DNA of 64,000 bases. Source: Streptomyces sp. NBC_01717. Lineage in GTDB: Bacteria > Actinomycetota > Actinomycetes > Streptomycetales > Streptomycetaceae. The stretch covers positions 4,402,001-4,466,000 of the forward strand of contig NZ_CP109178.1 of assembly GCF_036248255.1 (NCBI RefSeq), read 5' to 3'. The notes below the pieces were generated by a model. It saw only the letters and a program-made list of their open reading frames with translations. It searched no databases and had not been told where the DNA came from. The position numbers were made by a program, and so were the translations under genes. This document shows, piece after piece, positions 36,100 to 44,366 of this stretch (position 1 is its first letter; every line of letters starts with the position of its first letter).

Positions 36100-36141
36100 A
36101 TGACGCAGGCGCCCCCCGGATCCGGGGGGCGCCTGCGTCAT
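36100..36141. terminator. 42-base perfect palindrome, bidirectional terminator
   Basis: Two 21-base arms (each ATGACGCAGGCGCCCCCCGG plus one base) are exactly complementary with no loop bases beyond the centre. The palindrome lies 13 bases after the lipoprotein stop and 19 before the phoP stop, so it serves both convergent genes. Confidence 0.85.
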
Positions 36142-36159
36142 GTGGGCGTGCGGGCCGGT

Positions 36160-36840
36160 TTACGGCTCGAACTTGTACCCCAAGCCGCGCACCGTGACCA
36201 GGAAGCGCGGCGCCCCCGGGTCCGGCTCGATCTTGGCGCGCAGGCGCTTGACGTGGACGTCGAGGGTCTTGGTGTCGCCCACGTAGTCCGCGCCCCAGAC
36301 GCGGTCGATCAGCTGCATCCGGGTGAGCACCCGGCCCGCGTTGCGCAGCAGCATCTCCAGCAGGTCGAACTCCTTGAGCGGGAGGTCGACCTTGCCGCCG
36401 GAGACCGTGACGACGTGACGGTCCACGTCCATCCGGACCGGACCCGCCTCCAGGGCGGCCGGCGTGACCTCCTCCGGCTCGCCGCGACGGCGCAGCACCG
36501 CGCGGATGCGGGCGACGAGCTCCCGCGAGGAGAACGGCTTGGTCACATAGTCGTCGGCTCCTATTTCCAGGCCGACGACCTTGTCGATCTCGCTGTCCTT
36601 GGCCGTGACCATGATCACGGGGACGTTGGACCTGCTGCGCAGCTGGCGGCAGACCTCGGTGCCGGGCAGACCGGGCAGCATCAGGTCGAGGAGGACGAGG
36701 TCGGCGCCGTTGCGCTCGAACTCGTCGAGCCCGTCCGGGCCGGTGGCCGCGATGGCGACCTCGAAGCCTTCCTTGCGAAGCATGTAGGACAGAGCGTCGC
36801 TGAAGGATTCCTCATCCTCGACGACAAGCACTCGGGTCAC
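36160..36840 (-). CDS. phoP: Response regulator PhoP
   Basis: A 226-residue OmpR-family regulator. The receiver domain (1-120) has acidic pocket residues ED near 8-11, phosphoacceptor D52 (LVLLDLMLPG) and K near 101 (VTKPFSSRELVARI). The winged-helix domain (about 130-226) ends in KTLDVHVKRLRAKIEPDP and RGLGYKFEP. It controls phosphate starvation and antibiotic production in Streptomyces by binding PHO boxes. It overlaps the end of phoR by four bases, so the sensor and regulator are coupled. Confidence 0.95.
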   Translation of the reverse strand: MTRVLVVEDEESFSDALSYMLRKEGFEVAIAATGPDGLDEFERNGADLVLLDLMLPGLPGTEVCRQLRSRSNVPVIMVTAKDSEIDKVVGLEIGADDYVTKPFSSRELVARIRAVLRRRGEPEEVTPAALEAGPVRMDVDRHVVTVSGGKVDLPLKEFDLLEMLLRNAGRVLTRMQLIDRVWGADYVGDTKTLDVHVKRLRAKIEPDPGAPRFLVTVRGLGYKFEP

Positions 36841-38111
36841 GGAAGGACCTCCGGGGCAGGGAATGTTTCAAGGGTGTCGGGGTTGGCGGTCCGATAGGTC
36901 CCGTCGCCACCGTTGACGATGAGCGGTCCGCCGGTTGCACGGTCTCGGTCCCGTACGGAACCCGCTTCGGGCAGCCGCAGGGTGAAGGTGGAGCCCTGGC
37001 CCTCCGAGCTCCACACGGTGACCTCCCCGCCGTGCGAGGCGGCCACATGCTTGACGATGGCGAGGCCGAGACCGGTGCCACCGGTGGCCCGTGAGCGGGC
37101 CGGGTCGACGCGGTAGAAGCGTTCGAAGACCCGCTCGCGGTCCTTCTCCGAGATGCCGATGCCCTGGTCGGTCACGGCGATCTCGATCTCGTCCCCACCC
37201 GGAACGGCCAGGCGCCTCGCGGCGATGCCGACACGGGTGCGAGCGGGGCTGTAGTTGACGGCGTTCTCGACGAGATTGCCGAGTGCCGCGGCGAGCTGGC
37301 CGCGGTTGCCCCAGATGCGGAGCTCCGCGGTGCCGCCGGCCGCCATGGTGATCTGTTTCGATCCGGCCTGCTGACGGCAGCGGTCGATGGCCTCGGCGAC
37401 CAGTTCGTCCACCCGGACCGGCTCGGCGTCCTCCAGCGGGTCGTCGTTCTGCACCCGGGAGAGGTCGATCAGTTCCTGTACGAGGTTGGTCAGCCGGGTC
37501 GCCTCGATCTGCATCCTGCCGGCGAACCGCTCCACCGCCTCCGGGTCGTCGGAGGCGTCCATGACCGCCTCGGAGAGCAGCGAGAGCGCACCGACCGGGG
37601 TCTTGAGCTCATGGCTGACGTTGGCGACGAAGTCGCGCCGTACCGCTTCGATACGGCGCGCCTCGGTGAGGTCCTCGACCAGCAGGAGCACCAGCCGGGA
37701 ACCCAGCGGAGCGACCCGGGCGGAGACCGCGAGGGCCTCGCCGCGGCCCGTACCGCGCCGCGGCAGGTCCAGTTCGACCTGCCGTATCTCACCGTCCCGG
37801 CGGGTGTCCCTGGCCATGTGCAGCATTGGCTCGACGGCCAGCCGGCCGCCCCTGACCAGGCCCAGCGCATACGCGGCGGAGCTGGCCTTGACGACGCTGT
37901 CGCTCTCGTCGAGCACGACCGCGGAGGAGGAGAGGACGGAGAGGACCGTGTCGACTCCGGGGGGCAGTGCCCCGTTGCTGTCGGGCCGCAGAGACGTGCG
38001 CGTCGGTTTCTTCTGGTCGCGCTCGCTCCAGCGGAACGCCAGCATGGCGATCACACCGGTACACAACCCGGCGATCGCTGCAGCTGCGGCGACCGCCGCG
38101 TTCACGTCCAT
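36837..38111 (-). CDS. phoR: Sensor histidine kinase PhoR
   Basis: A 424-residue sensor of the SenX3/PhoR type. One N-terminal helix (about 5-26) is followed by a PAS-like region (55-150), the phosphoacceptor histidine H167 in NVSHELKTP, and an HATPase domain with N box (LVENAVNYSP), G1 (VTDQGIGI), F box (FERFYRV) and G2 (GGTGLGLAIVKH). It phosphorylates PhoP and senses phosphate status, probably through the Pst/PhoU system. phoP follows with a four-base overlap. phoU is divergent, with a PHO box between. Confidence 0.95.
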   Translation of the reverse strand: MDVNAAVAAAAAIAGLCTGVIAMLAFRWSERDQKKPTRTSLRPDSNGALPPGVDTVLSVLSSSAVVLDESDSVVKASSAAYALGLVRGGRLAVEPMLHMARDTRRDGEIRQVELDLPRRGTGRGEALAVSARVAPLGSRLVLLLVEDLTEARRIEAVRRDFVANVSHELKTPVGALSLLSEAVMDASDDPEAVERFAGRMQIEATRLTNLVQELIDLSRVQNDDPLEDAEPVRVDELVAEAIDRCRQQAGSKQITMAAGGTAELRIWGNRGQLAAALGNLVENAVNYSPARTRVGIAARRLAVPGGDEIEIAVTDQGIGISEKDRERVFERFYRVDPARSRATGGTGLGLAIVKHVAASHGGEVTVWSSEGQGSTFTLRLPEAGSVRDRDRATGGPLIVNGGDGTYRTANPDTLETFPAPEVLP

Positions 38112-38184
38112 ACCTAAAGGTTAAGCGGGTCCGAGCCCACTCTCCCAGCCGTCCGGGTGCCTACTCGAACACTCGTCGCCCAGA

Positions 38185-38217
38185 GTTCACCGAGGGGCAA
38201 GCGTTGGTTCACTTGGT
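38185..38217. promoter_or_regulatory. PHO box between phoR and phoU
   Basis: Three consecutive 11-base units occur: GTTCACCGAGG, GGCAAGCGTTG and GTTCACTTGGT. The outer two carry GTTCAC, the core of the Streptomyces PHO-box direct repeat, and the middle one is degenerate. The site lies in the divergent promoter region, so PhoP probably controls its own operon and phoU. Confidence 0.82.
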
Positions 38218-38306
38218 CGGCCGGATCCGGACGCGTACGACACGCAGGGTGAGAGCGTGGGGTTCAGACCTGGCCCCGGGCTTAGTGAGGACTGGAGAGG
38301 ACTTCC

Positions 38307-38984
38307 ATGCGCGACGCTTACCACGAGGAACTCGACTCGATCGGCGAAGGCCTCGTCGAAATGGCGCGGCTCGTCGGGTCGGCGATCGGGCGGGCGACGA
38401 CGTCCATGCTCGACGCCGATCTCAAGCTCGCCGAGAGCGTGATCGCTGCGGACCAGAAGGTCGACGACCTGCAGCACGACCTGGAGGCGCGGGCGATCGC
38501 CCTGCTCGCACGCCAGCAGCCTGTGGCGACCGACCTGCGGATCGTGGTCACCTCGCTGCGGATGAGCGCCGATCTGGAGCGCTCGGGCGACCTCGCCCAG
38601 CACGTCGCCAAGCTGACCCGGCTGCGCTTCCCGGAGTCGGCGGTGCCGAACGACCTGCACGCCACCATCCTGGAGATGGGGCAGCTGGCGCAGCGGCTGA
38701 TGGCCAAGGCGGCCGAGGTGATCATTACGAAGGATGTCGACCTGGCGCTCCAGCTGGAGCAGGACGACGACGAGATGGACCTGCTGCACCGCACGCTGTT
38801 CCAGCACCTGATGGACGACCGCTGGAAGCACGGCATCGAGACCGCCGTCGACGTCACGCTGCTCGGCCGTTACTACGAGCGTTTCGCCGACCACGCGGTG
38901 TCGGTCGCCAAGCGGGTCGTCTACCTGGTGACGGGCGAGCACGCCGATGACCTGCAGACGCAGACCCCGGTGGAGGGCGCGTAG
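38307..38984 (+). CDS. phoU: Phosphate signalling regulator PhoU
   Basis: A 225-residue all-helical protein of two PhoU repeats, with metal-binding E/DxxxD motifs (for example DLQHDLEARAIALLARQQP and VDVTLLGRYYERFADHAVSVAKR). It restrains the PhoR kinase when phosphate is ample, and modulates the Pst importer. It is divergent from phoR, sharing the PHO box. GGAGAGG lies about ten bases before the ATG. Confidence 0.94.
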   Translation: MRDAYHEELDSIGEGLVEMARLVGSAIGRATTSMLDADLKLAESVIAADQKVDDLQHDLEARAIALLARQQPVATDLRIVVTSLRMSADLERSGDLAQHVAKLTRLRFPESAVPNDLHATILEMGQLAQRLMAKAAEVIITKDVDLALQLEQDDDEMDLLHRTLFQHLMDDRWKHGIETAVDVTLLGRYYERFADHAVSVAKRVVYLVTGEHADDLQTQTPVEGA

Positions 38985-39079
38985 CGAAGATCGGGCGGCT
39001 TCTGCGCTAGTGCGCCGTCGGTGCGCCGTTCACGTGCGGGCCCGTTTGGGCATGCAATGGGGTGGGGCGGCACGCCGAC

Positions 39080-39139
39080 GTCGTACGCCCCGGTCGTACG
39101 TCGTCGTCAGTCGTACGGCCCTGTCGTACGCCTGGATGT
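39080..39139. repeat. Two tandem 30-base units with GTCGTACG boxes
   Basis: GTCGTACG occurs at 39080, 39093, 39110 and 39123, spaced 13, 17 and 13 bases. That gives two 30-base units, each with two boxes. The array stands 20 bases before the metallothionein-like gene, where its promoter must be. It may be an operator array for a metal sensor. That is inference. Confidence 0.6.
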
Positions 39140-39158
39140 ACGTCCTTGAGGAGGAACG

Positions 39159-39299
39159 ATGTCCGACTCCCCCACGACCGACCCACAGCAGGAGACACCC
39201 GCTGAAGTGGTCCATCTGACGGTGCTCGGTGCCTGTGGCTGCGGCTCGGGCTGCGGGTGCGGCTGCCAGTCGGGCGCCCCGTGCCAGTGCGGCGGCTAG
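39159..39299 (+). CDS. Metallothionein-like cysteine-rich peptide
   Basis: A 46-residue peptide. The first 25 residues are acidic and soluble. The C-terminal 22 hold seven cysteines in CXC and CXXXC spacing (GACGCGSGCGCGCQSGAPC, then QCGG), a thiolate cluster typical of small actinobacterial metallothioneins that bind copper(I) or zinc. GAGGAGGAACG directly precedes the ATG, a strong ribosome binding site. An array of GTCGTACG repeats lies upstream and a terminator downstream, so it forms a compact independent unit between phoU and an MFS gene. The metal is not known. Confidence 0.75.
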   Translation: MSDSPTTDPQQETPAEVVHLTVLGACGCGSGCGCGCQSGAPCQCGG

Positions 39300-39328
39300 C
39301 CGAGACTGACCGGACGCAAGCGTGCAGA

Positions 39329-39362
39329 CGGCGCCCCGTGCGGAACTCCGCGCGGGGCGCCG
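39329..39362. terminator. Terminator between metallothionein-like and MFS genes
   Basis: Arms CGGCGCCCCG (39329-39338) and CGGGGCGCCG (39353-39362) are perfect complements, with an inner GCGG/CCGC stem. It lies 30 bases after the small gene. The following MFS gene is convergent. Confidence 0.7.
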
Positions 39363-39533
39363 GTCATGCCCGTTTCAGGCGGCGGTGACGACACCGGTGT
39401 TCTGCCTGTGGGCCCGCCGGGGCGAAGCGGCGCCGGTCCCCGACCGGCGGGACGCACCGCGCGAGCCGGCGGGCACCGCGTAGCGAACGCCGTGCGGGGG
39501 CGAGCACACCCGCACCCGCACCCCGATCGCCGG

Positions 39534-40838
39534 TCAGACCGCCGGCTCCACCACGCCCTGCGGCGCACCCGAGGCCGCATCCGGCTCGGCCTCGGCAGCC
39601 GTCACCACCCCGGTCACCTTCTCCTCCGGCGAAAGCCCACGCATGAGCATCCAGTACCCGAGCGCCGCCACGGTCCCCAGCACCCCGCACATCCCCCACA
39701 GCCACTTCGCCCCGTAGTGGTCGATCACCAGACCGGACATCAGCGGAGCGACCAGCGCCGCCGCCGACCACGACAGCGTGTACATGCCCTGATAGCGGCC
39801 CCGGCCGTGGGCCGGGGAGAGGCGGACGACCAGGTTGCTCTGGACCGGTGCGTTGATGATCTCGCCGATCGTCCAGACACAGATCGTCAGCGCGTACACG
39901 GCCACCGATCCGGCGAACGCGGTCAGCCCGAATCCGTACCCCGCCAGCAGGGACGACACGATCAGCAGCCGACGCGGGTCGCGGTGCTGGATGAAGCGGC
40001 CGACCGGGATCTGGAGTGCCACGATCATCACACCGTTGACGGCGATCGCGGTGCCGAAGTCGGAGCTGGAGAGCCCGTCCGTACCCATCGCGACCGGCAG
40101 CCCCACGTACCCCTGCTGGAAGATCAGCGCCACCACGAACGACAGCCCGACGACGCTCATGAACCGGCCGTCGCGCAGCACGGTGGACAGCCGGACGTCG
40201 GGCTCGGCCGGCAGCGTGCCGCCGGCCGCCGCGGGCGCCTTCTGCGGCCGGGACTCCGGCACCTTCAGGAAGACGACGACCGCGCAGAACAGCGTCATCG
40301 CGGCCTCGACCATGAACCCGGCGAGATAGCTGTACTCGGCGATGAACCCGGCACCGGCGGAGGAGACCGCGAAGCCGAGGTTGACCGCCCAGTAGTTCAA
40401 GGAGAACGCACGCACCCGGTCCTCGGGGCGGACGATGTCGGCCATCATCGCCTGGACCGCGGGCCGCGACGCGTTGCTGGCCATACCGACGACAAAGGCG
40501 ACGGCGGCGATCGCGACCGGATGGACCATGAAGCCGAGCACGGCCACCGACACGGCGGTCGAGCTCTGCGCGATCAGCATGGTGGGCCGGCGCCCGAGCC
40601 GGTCGGTCATCACCCCGGCACCGAGCGAGGAGATGACCCCGCCCAGTCCGTGCAGCGCGGCGACCAGACCCGCGTACGAGGCGGAGTAGCCGCGGTCCAG
40701 AGTCAGGTAGAGCGCCATGAAAGTGGCGACGAACGCCCCGAGCCGGTTGACCAGGGTGCTGGTCCACAGCCACCAGAACTCTCTGGGGAGACCGGAGACG
40801 GTCTCGTGTGCGGCCCGTCTGAGACCGGCGACAGACAT
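39534..40838 (-). CDS. MFS transporter
   Basis: A 434-residue major facilitator with twelve predicted helices. Motif A is GVMTDRLGRRPTML (after helix 2), and the helices include LSFVVALIFQQGYVGLPVAMG and LLIVSSLLAGYGFGLTAFAG. It is probably a proton-driven drug or metabolite exporter. The ATG at 40838 sits just before the first helix and follows GGGGGAA. The frame runs far upstream, but overlaps the gpmA gene in antisense. A 9-base-arm inverted repeat separates it from divergent gpmA. Confidence 0.88.
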   Translation of the reverse strand: MSVAGLRRAAHETVSGLPREFWWLWTSTLVNRLGAFVATFMALYLTLDRGYSASYAGLVAALHGLGGVISSLGAGVMTDRLGRRPTMLIAQSSTAVSVAVLGFMVHPVAIAAVAFVVGMASNASRPAVQAMMADIVRPEDRVRAFSLNYWAVNLGFAVSSAGAGFIAEYSYLAGFMVEAAMTLFCAVVVFLKVPESRPQKAPAAAGGTLPAEPDVRLSTVLRDGRFMSVVGLSFVVALIFQQGYVGLPVAMGTDGLSSSDFGTAIAVNGVMIVALQIPVGRFIQHRDPRRLLIVSSLLAGYGFGLTAFAGSVAVYALTICVWTIGEIINAPVQSNLVVRLSPAHGRGRYQGMYTLSWSAAALVAPLMSGLVIDHYGAKWLWGMCGVLGTVAALGYWMLMRGLSPEEKVTGVVTAAEAEPDAASGAPQGVVEPAV

Positions 40839-40932
40839 ACGGGTTCCCCCAGGGACGTGCGGGACGGATGCGGTCGGTAAGTGTCCCGGCCGCAGTCCGA
40901 ACATTACGAAGCGGGGGTTCCCGACCGCCACT

Positions 40933-40955
40933 CGATTGACGCGCGCCGTCAATCG
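40933..40955. promoter_or_regulatory. Inverted repeat in the MFS/gpmA divergent region
   Basis: CGATTGACG and CGTCAATCG flank the five bases CGCGC. A perfect nine-base-arm palindrome of this kind suits a dimeric repressor, and its place 95 bases from the MFS start and 79 from gpmA suggests control of one or both. No regulator gene is adjacent. Confidence 0.5.
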
Positions 40956-41033
40956 TCCCCGGCCGCCCCCTCGCACTGTCCGCCCTGTGACCGGGGGAGC
41001 GAGGGCCCGGAGGCTTCGATTACGCTCGGGCTC

Positions 41034-41795
41034 ATGGCCGACGCACCGTACAAGCTGATCCTCCTCCGCCACGGCGAGAGCGAATGGAACGCGAAGAACC
41101 TGTTCACCGGTTGGGTGGACGTCAACCTCACCGAGAAGGGCGAGAAGGAGGCAGTCCGCGGCGGTGAGCTGCTCAAGGACGCCGGTCTGCTCCCCGATGT
41201 CCTGCACACCTCCCTCCAGAAGCGCGCCATCCGCACCGCCCAGCTCGCGCTGGAGGCCGCGGACCGCCACTGGATCCCGGTCCACCGCTCCTGGCGGCTG
41301 AACGAGCGCCACTACGGCGCCCTCCAGGGCAAGGACAAGGCGCAGACGCTCGCCGAGTTCGGCCAGGAGCAGTTCATGCTCTGGCGCCGCTCGTACGACA
41401 CCCCGCCGCCGGCCCTCGAGGACGGCACCGAGTTCTCGCAGAGCGACGACCCGCGCTACGCCACGATCCCGAGCGAGCTGCGCCCGCGGACCGAGTGCCT
41501 CAAGGACGTCGTCGAGCGCATGCTGCCGTACTGGTACGACAACATCGTCCCGGACCTGCTGACCGGTCGCACGGTCCTGGTCGCCGCCCACGGCAACAGC
41601 CTCCGCGGCCTGGTCAAGCACCTCGACGGCATCTCCGACGCCGACATCACGGGCCTGAACATCCCGACCGGCATCCCGCTCGTCTACGAGCTCGACGCCG
41701 ACTTCCGCCCCCTGAAGCCGGGCGGCACATACCTCGACCCGGACGCGGCAGCGGCCGCCATCGAGGCCGTGAAGAACCAGGGCAAGAAGAAGTAG
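41034..41795 (+). CDS. gpmA: 2,3-bisphosphoglycerate-dependent phosphoglycerate mutase
   Basis: A 253-residue glycolytic enzyme that interconverts 3- and 2-phosphoglycerate. The catalytic histidine is H13 in [10 protein letters not shown]; the second is in [11 protein letters not shown]; substrate residues are in [13 protein letters not shown]. The ATG at 41034 matches the family N terminus ([15 protein letters not shown]). TACGCT, a -10-like hexamer, ends seven bases before the ATG, so the transcript may be nearly leaderless. A terminator with a T run follows. Confidence 0.95.
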   Translation: MADAPYKLILLRHGESEWNAKNLFTGWVDVNLTEKGEKEAVRGGELLKDAGLLPDVLHTSLQKRAIRTAQLALEAADRHWIPVHRSWRLNERHYGALQGKDKAQTLAEFGQEQFMLWRRSYDTPPPALEDGTEFSQSDDPRYATIPSELRPRTECLKDVVERMLPYWYDNIVPDLLTGRTVLVAAHGNSLRGLVKHLDGISDADITGLNIPTGIPLVYELDADFRPLKPGGTYLDPDAAAAAIEAVKNQGKKK

Positions 41796-41807
41796 CCTTT
41801 TTTGATC

Positions 41808-41850
41808 ATGCCTCCCACCTGCGCAATCGGCGCGGTTGGGAGGCATTTTC
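41808..41850 (+). terminator. gpmA terminator
   Basis: Arms ATGCCTCCCA and TGGGAGGCAT surround a 19-base loop and are followed by TTTTC. A run of T (TTTTTT) also precedes the stem, so it may work on both strands. Confidence 0.8.
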
Positions 41851-41854
41851 GCGG

Positions 41855-41905
41855 CCCGGGCACTCCGATCAGGGCCCTCAGCGGCCCCGGATCGGAGTGT
41901 CCGGG
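41855..41905. repeat. Second inverted repeat after gpmA
   Basis: Sixteen-base arms (CCCGGGCACTCCGATC and GATCGGAGTGTCCGGG) match with one mismatch and enclose a 19-base loop. It may be a back-up terminator or a small palindromic repeat. Confidence 0.55.
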
Positions 41906-42107
41906 CGGTACGGCCCTCGGCAAACCGTCTACGAGCGGCATCGCCGCCGGAAGGCCGACGCCACCTGGAAAGCCGTGCTGAGCGGCACTCCGGCCATCGC
42001 CGCGATCGTCATCCGGCTCCGCGACACGGTCCAAGAACCGAACGGCCTAGGCTACTTCCCGTCGGTCAGCAGCAACTCACTTGTTGACCAGGGGATCAGG
42101 GGGACGA

Positions 42108-43796
42108 ATGGCGACGTGCGATGCGCCTGAAGTGTTCCAGCCGCTGCAGGCGGACGATCCGTCCGTGGTGGCCGGTTATCGTCTGGCCGCGCGGCTCGGT
42201 GCAGGCGGCATGGGGCGGGTCTACCTGTCGCACACGCAGGGCGGCCGGCCGGTGGCGATCAAGGTCGTCCGGCCCGAACTGGCCGACGACCCCGCCTTCC
42301 GGCGGCGTTTCCGCCGGGAGATGGAGGCCGCCCGGCGGGTCAGGGGCGCGTACACCGCGGAGCTGATCGACGGCGACGCGGACGGCGCACCGCCCTGGCT
42401 GGCCACGCTGTACGTACCCGGACCCTCGCTGGCGGAGGCTGTCGGACGGGCTGGGGCGCTGCCGGTGCCCGCGGTGCTGTGGCTGATGGCCGGAGTCGCC
42501 GAGGCTCTCCAGGCCATCCACGGTGCGGGGATCGTGCACCGCGACCTGAAGCCGTCGAACGTCCTGCTCGCGTCCGACGGCCCGCGCGTGATCGACTTCG
42601 GCATCTCGCTGGCCGCGGGCGTCAGTTCGTACACCGCCACGGGGTCCACCATCGGCACGCCTCAGTTCATGGCTCCCGAGCAGGCGTCCGGGGGCGAGGT
42701 CACGGCGGCGACCGACGTGTTCGCGCTCGGCCAGACCGCGGCGTTCGCGGCGCTCGGTGAGCCGCTGTACGGGGATGGTCCCGCGGTCAGCGTGCTGTAC
42801 CGGATCGTGCACTCCGAGCCCGATCTGTCGCTGCTGCCCACTCGGCTCCGCCCGTTGATCGCCCGCTGCCTGGCCGCCGATCCGGCGGAGCGTGCCACCC
42901 TGGCGGAGGTCGTGGAGTGGTGCCGCCAGGAGCTGGGCGGGGACGCCGACGCGGGCGCAGGGCCGACCGTCTGGCGAGAGGTCATGGGGCCGGAAGTGAC
43001 GGTGCCGCCACCCGTGTCCGATCCCACGCCGGCACACACGCTGCCGCTGGTCGCCACCGGGCCGCAGCAGGCGCGGGATCCGTGGGCGGCGCCGACGGAC
43101 CCGGGCAGGGCGCCCTCACGAAGACGCGGGACCAGGCCGGCCATGGGCGCGGCTGTGACGGCGGTCGTGCTGGTGCTCACGGTCCTGGCGTGGACGGTCA
43201 TGGACGCGACGGGCGTGTTCCGTGGCCGGGACGATGGCCGCTCGGGTGGTACGGGCTCGGCGGCGGCGGCCGGTCCGGGGACGACCGCGGAGGCGTCCAC
43301 CTCCCCTTCCCCGTCCGCCCCTGGGGCGAAGTCGGGGGCCGATGGCGATGGGGCGGGCGAGGGGCCGGGCGAGGCGTCGGGAGCAGCCAACCCCTCAGCG
43401 ACCGCACCCGCGTCGACGCACGGCGAACCGTACACCGGGCAGTGGCTGGACGCGAAGAACTCACTGAGCTTCAAGAAACCGGTCCAACGCAAGGACCGCA
43501 AGGGGGACATCCGTTTCACCTGCGCGAAGGACGCCGGCTGCACGCTGGAGAGCGACACCAGCGTGTTCACCATGGTCTTCGGCGATCCGGTCGCGGGCCC
43601 CGACGAGTGCCGCCTCCTCACCAACGGTCAGACGGCCCATCGCCTCCCGCTCGCCGCGGCGGCGTCCGGCAGGGAGATCTGCGTCCAGCACCGCAACGGG
43701 GACATCGCGCTGCTCGTAATCGTGACGAAGTCGACCGCGATGCCGGACATCGCCTTTGTGACCGCGGACATGACGGTGTGGCGGCGGGCGGGCTAA
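42108..43796 (+). CDS. Receptor-type serine/threonine protein kinase
   Basis: A 562-residue kinase. The N-terminal Hanks-type domain (about 22-280) has the glycine loop GAGGMGRVYL (31-40), lysine K52 (AIKVV), catalytic HRDLKPSN (144-151) and DFG (163-165). A proline-rich linker, a membrane helix at about 346-366 (AAVTAVVLVLTVLAWTV), a Gly/Ser/Ala linker and an extracellular domain of about 115 residues follow (GEPYTGQWLDAKNSLSFKK ... DIAFVTADMTVW) with three cysteines. The ligand is unknown. GGGGGA stands just before the ATG. The stop codon lies inside the end of the adjacent inverted-repeat element, so the last residues may have been set by its insertion. Confidence 0.9.
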   Translation: MATCDAPEVFQPLQADDPSVVAGYRLAARLGAGGMGRVYLSHTQGGRPVAIKVVRPELADDPAFRRRFRREMEAARRVRGAYTAELIDGDADGAPPWLATLYVPGPSLAEAVGRAGALPVPAVLWLMAGVAEALQAIHGAGIVHRDLKPSNVLLASDGPRVIDFGISLAAGVSSYTATGSTIGTPQFMAPEQASGGEVTAATDVFALGQTAAFAALGEPLYGDGPAVSVLYRIVHSEPDLSLLPTRLRPLIARCLAADPAERATLAEVVEWCRQELGGDADAGAGPTVWREVMGPEVTVPPPVSDPTPAHTLPLVATGPQQARDPWAAPTDPGRAPSRRRGTRPAMGAAVTAVVLVLTVLAWTVMDATGVFRGRDDGRSGGTGSAAAAGPGTTAEASTSPSPSAPGAKSGADGDGAGEGPGEASGAANPSATAPASTHGEPYTGQWLDAKNSLSFKKPVQRKDRKGDIRFTCAKDAGCTLESDTSVFTMVFGDPVAGPDECRLLTNGQTAHRLPLAAAASGREICVQHRNGDIALLVIVTKSTAMPDIAFVTADMTVWRRAG

Positions 43797-43960
43797 GGGC
43801 TGTCCCGTAACCCCCGGCGGGCGCGCGACGACAGCTACGGCACCTCGCCGCGTTGTCGGAACGCCCGAATACGCCCACTATGAGGACGCCCCTCCGCCTT
43901 GCGATGCACCGCATCTGACGCCGCGCGCTGATCCACCAGGGATTAAGGGACATCCCTTAG
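43793..43960. mobile_element. 168-bp inverted-repeat element (MITE-like)
   Basis: The ends CTAAGGGCTGTCCCGTAACC... and the complement of the right end agree at 19 of 22 positions. The interior is 124 bases without a coding frame. The ends resemble those of Streptomyces insertion sequences, so this may be a non-autonomous derivative. It overlaps the kinase stop codon. A copy of the left end occurs at 15066. Confidence 0.6.
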
Positions 43961-44117
43961 GGCTGTCAGCCCGATCATCGCTGAGGGGAAGTCGTTGGCA
44001 CCGAGTCCACAGTTACTTGGCTCTGCGTCCACACCGACCTGACCATTCCCTGTCGCACTGAAGGGCGTTACAGCCCCTAGATTGGGGCGCGCGCGTTGAG
44101 AGATCGGGAGAACGAAC
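43961..44117. other. Promoter region of the toxin-antitoxin pair
   Basis: This short stretch lies between the inverted-repeat element and the antitoxin. CCCCTAGATTGGGG (about 44076-44089) is a small palindrome placed about 29 bases before the antitoxin start, a likely operator or promoter element for an autoregulated pair. Confidence 0.45.
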
Positions 44118-44366
44118 ATGGGTGAGCCTCTGAAGACCTTTGTCGGCGGCACCGAGGTCGAAGTGCCCAACAGCATCCCGGACATCCGTGCCACGCTCCC
44201 CGAGGACAGACGCGAGGAGTTCGACCACGCCATCAACGAGGCCGGGGTGCACGAGATCCAGGCCGTCATGCGGCACTGGATGCTGGAGGCCGTGCCCGAT
44301 CCCGAGGCCGAGCGGATCCTGGACCGGCTGGCGCAGGACGAGGCGGAGAGGCGGAGCGTCTCTTGA
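44118..44366 (+). CDS. Antitoxin of a type II toxin-antitoxin pair
   Basis: An 82-residue acidic protein, soluble and helical, with the C-terminal stretch ILDRLAQDEAERR. It directly precedes the toxin-like gene and overlaps it by four bases (TTGA), the typical antitoxin-toxin order. It has no recognised DNA-binding motif, so the antitoxin role rests on context. GGGAG lies upstream of the ATG. Confidence 0.65.
   Translation: MGEPLKTFVGGTEVEVPNSIPDIRATLPEDRREEFDHAINEAGVHEIQAVMRHWMLEAVPDPEAERILDRLAQDEAERRSVS

Larger units (their letters stand above)
41796..42107. other. Intergenic region with two hairpins
   Basis: No gene is seen. The left third holds the gpmA terminator and a second inverted repeat (listed). 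The rest leads into the kinase gene. No further clear signal is seen. Confidence 0.5.

Noticed and set aside
40881..41033. Upstream extension of gpmA by 51 codons
   Set aside because: The family N terminus starts at the ATG at 41034 and the extension is not protein-like.
39534..41846. MFS gene extended to 770 codons
   Set aside because: The extension is antisense to gpmA; the ATG at 40838 begins the first membrane helix.
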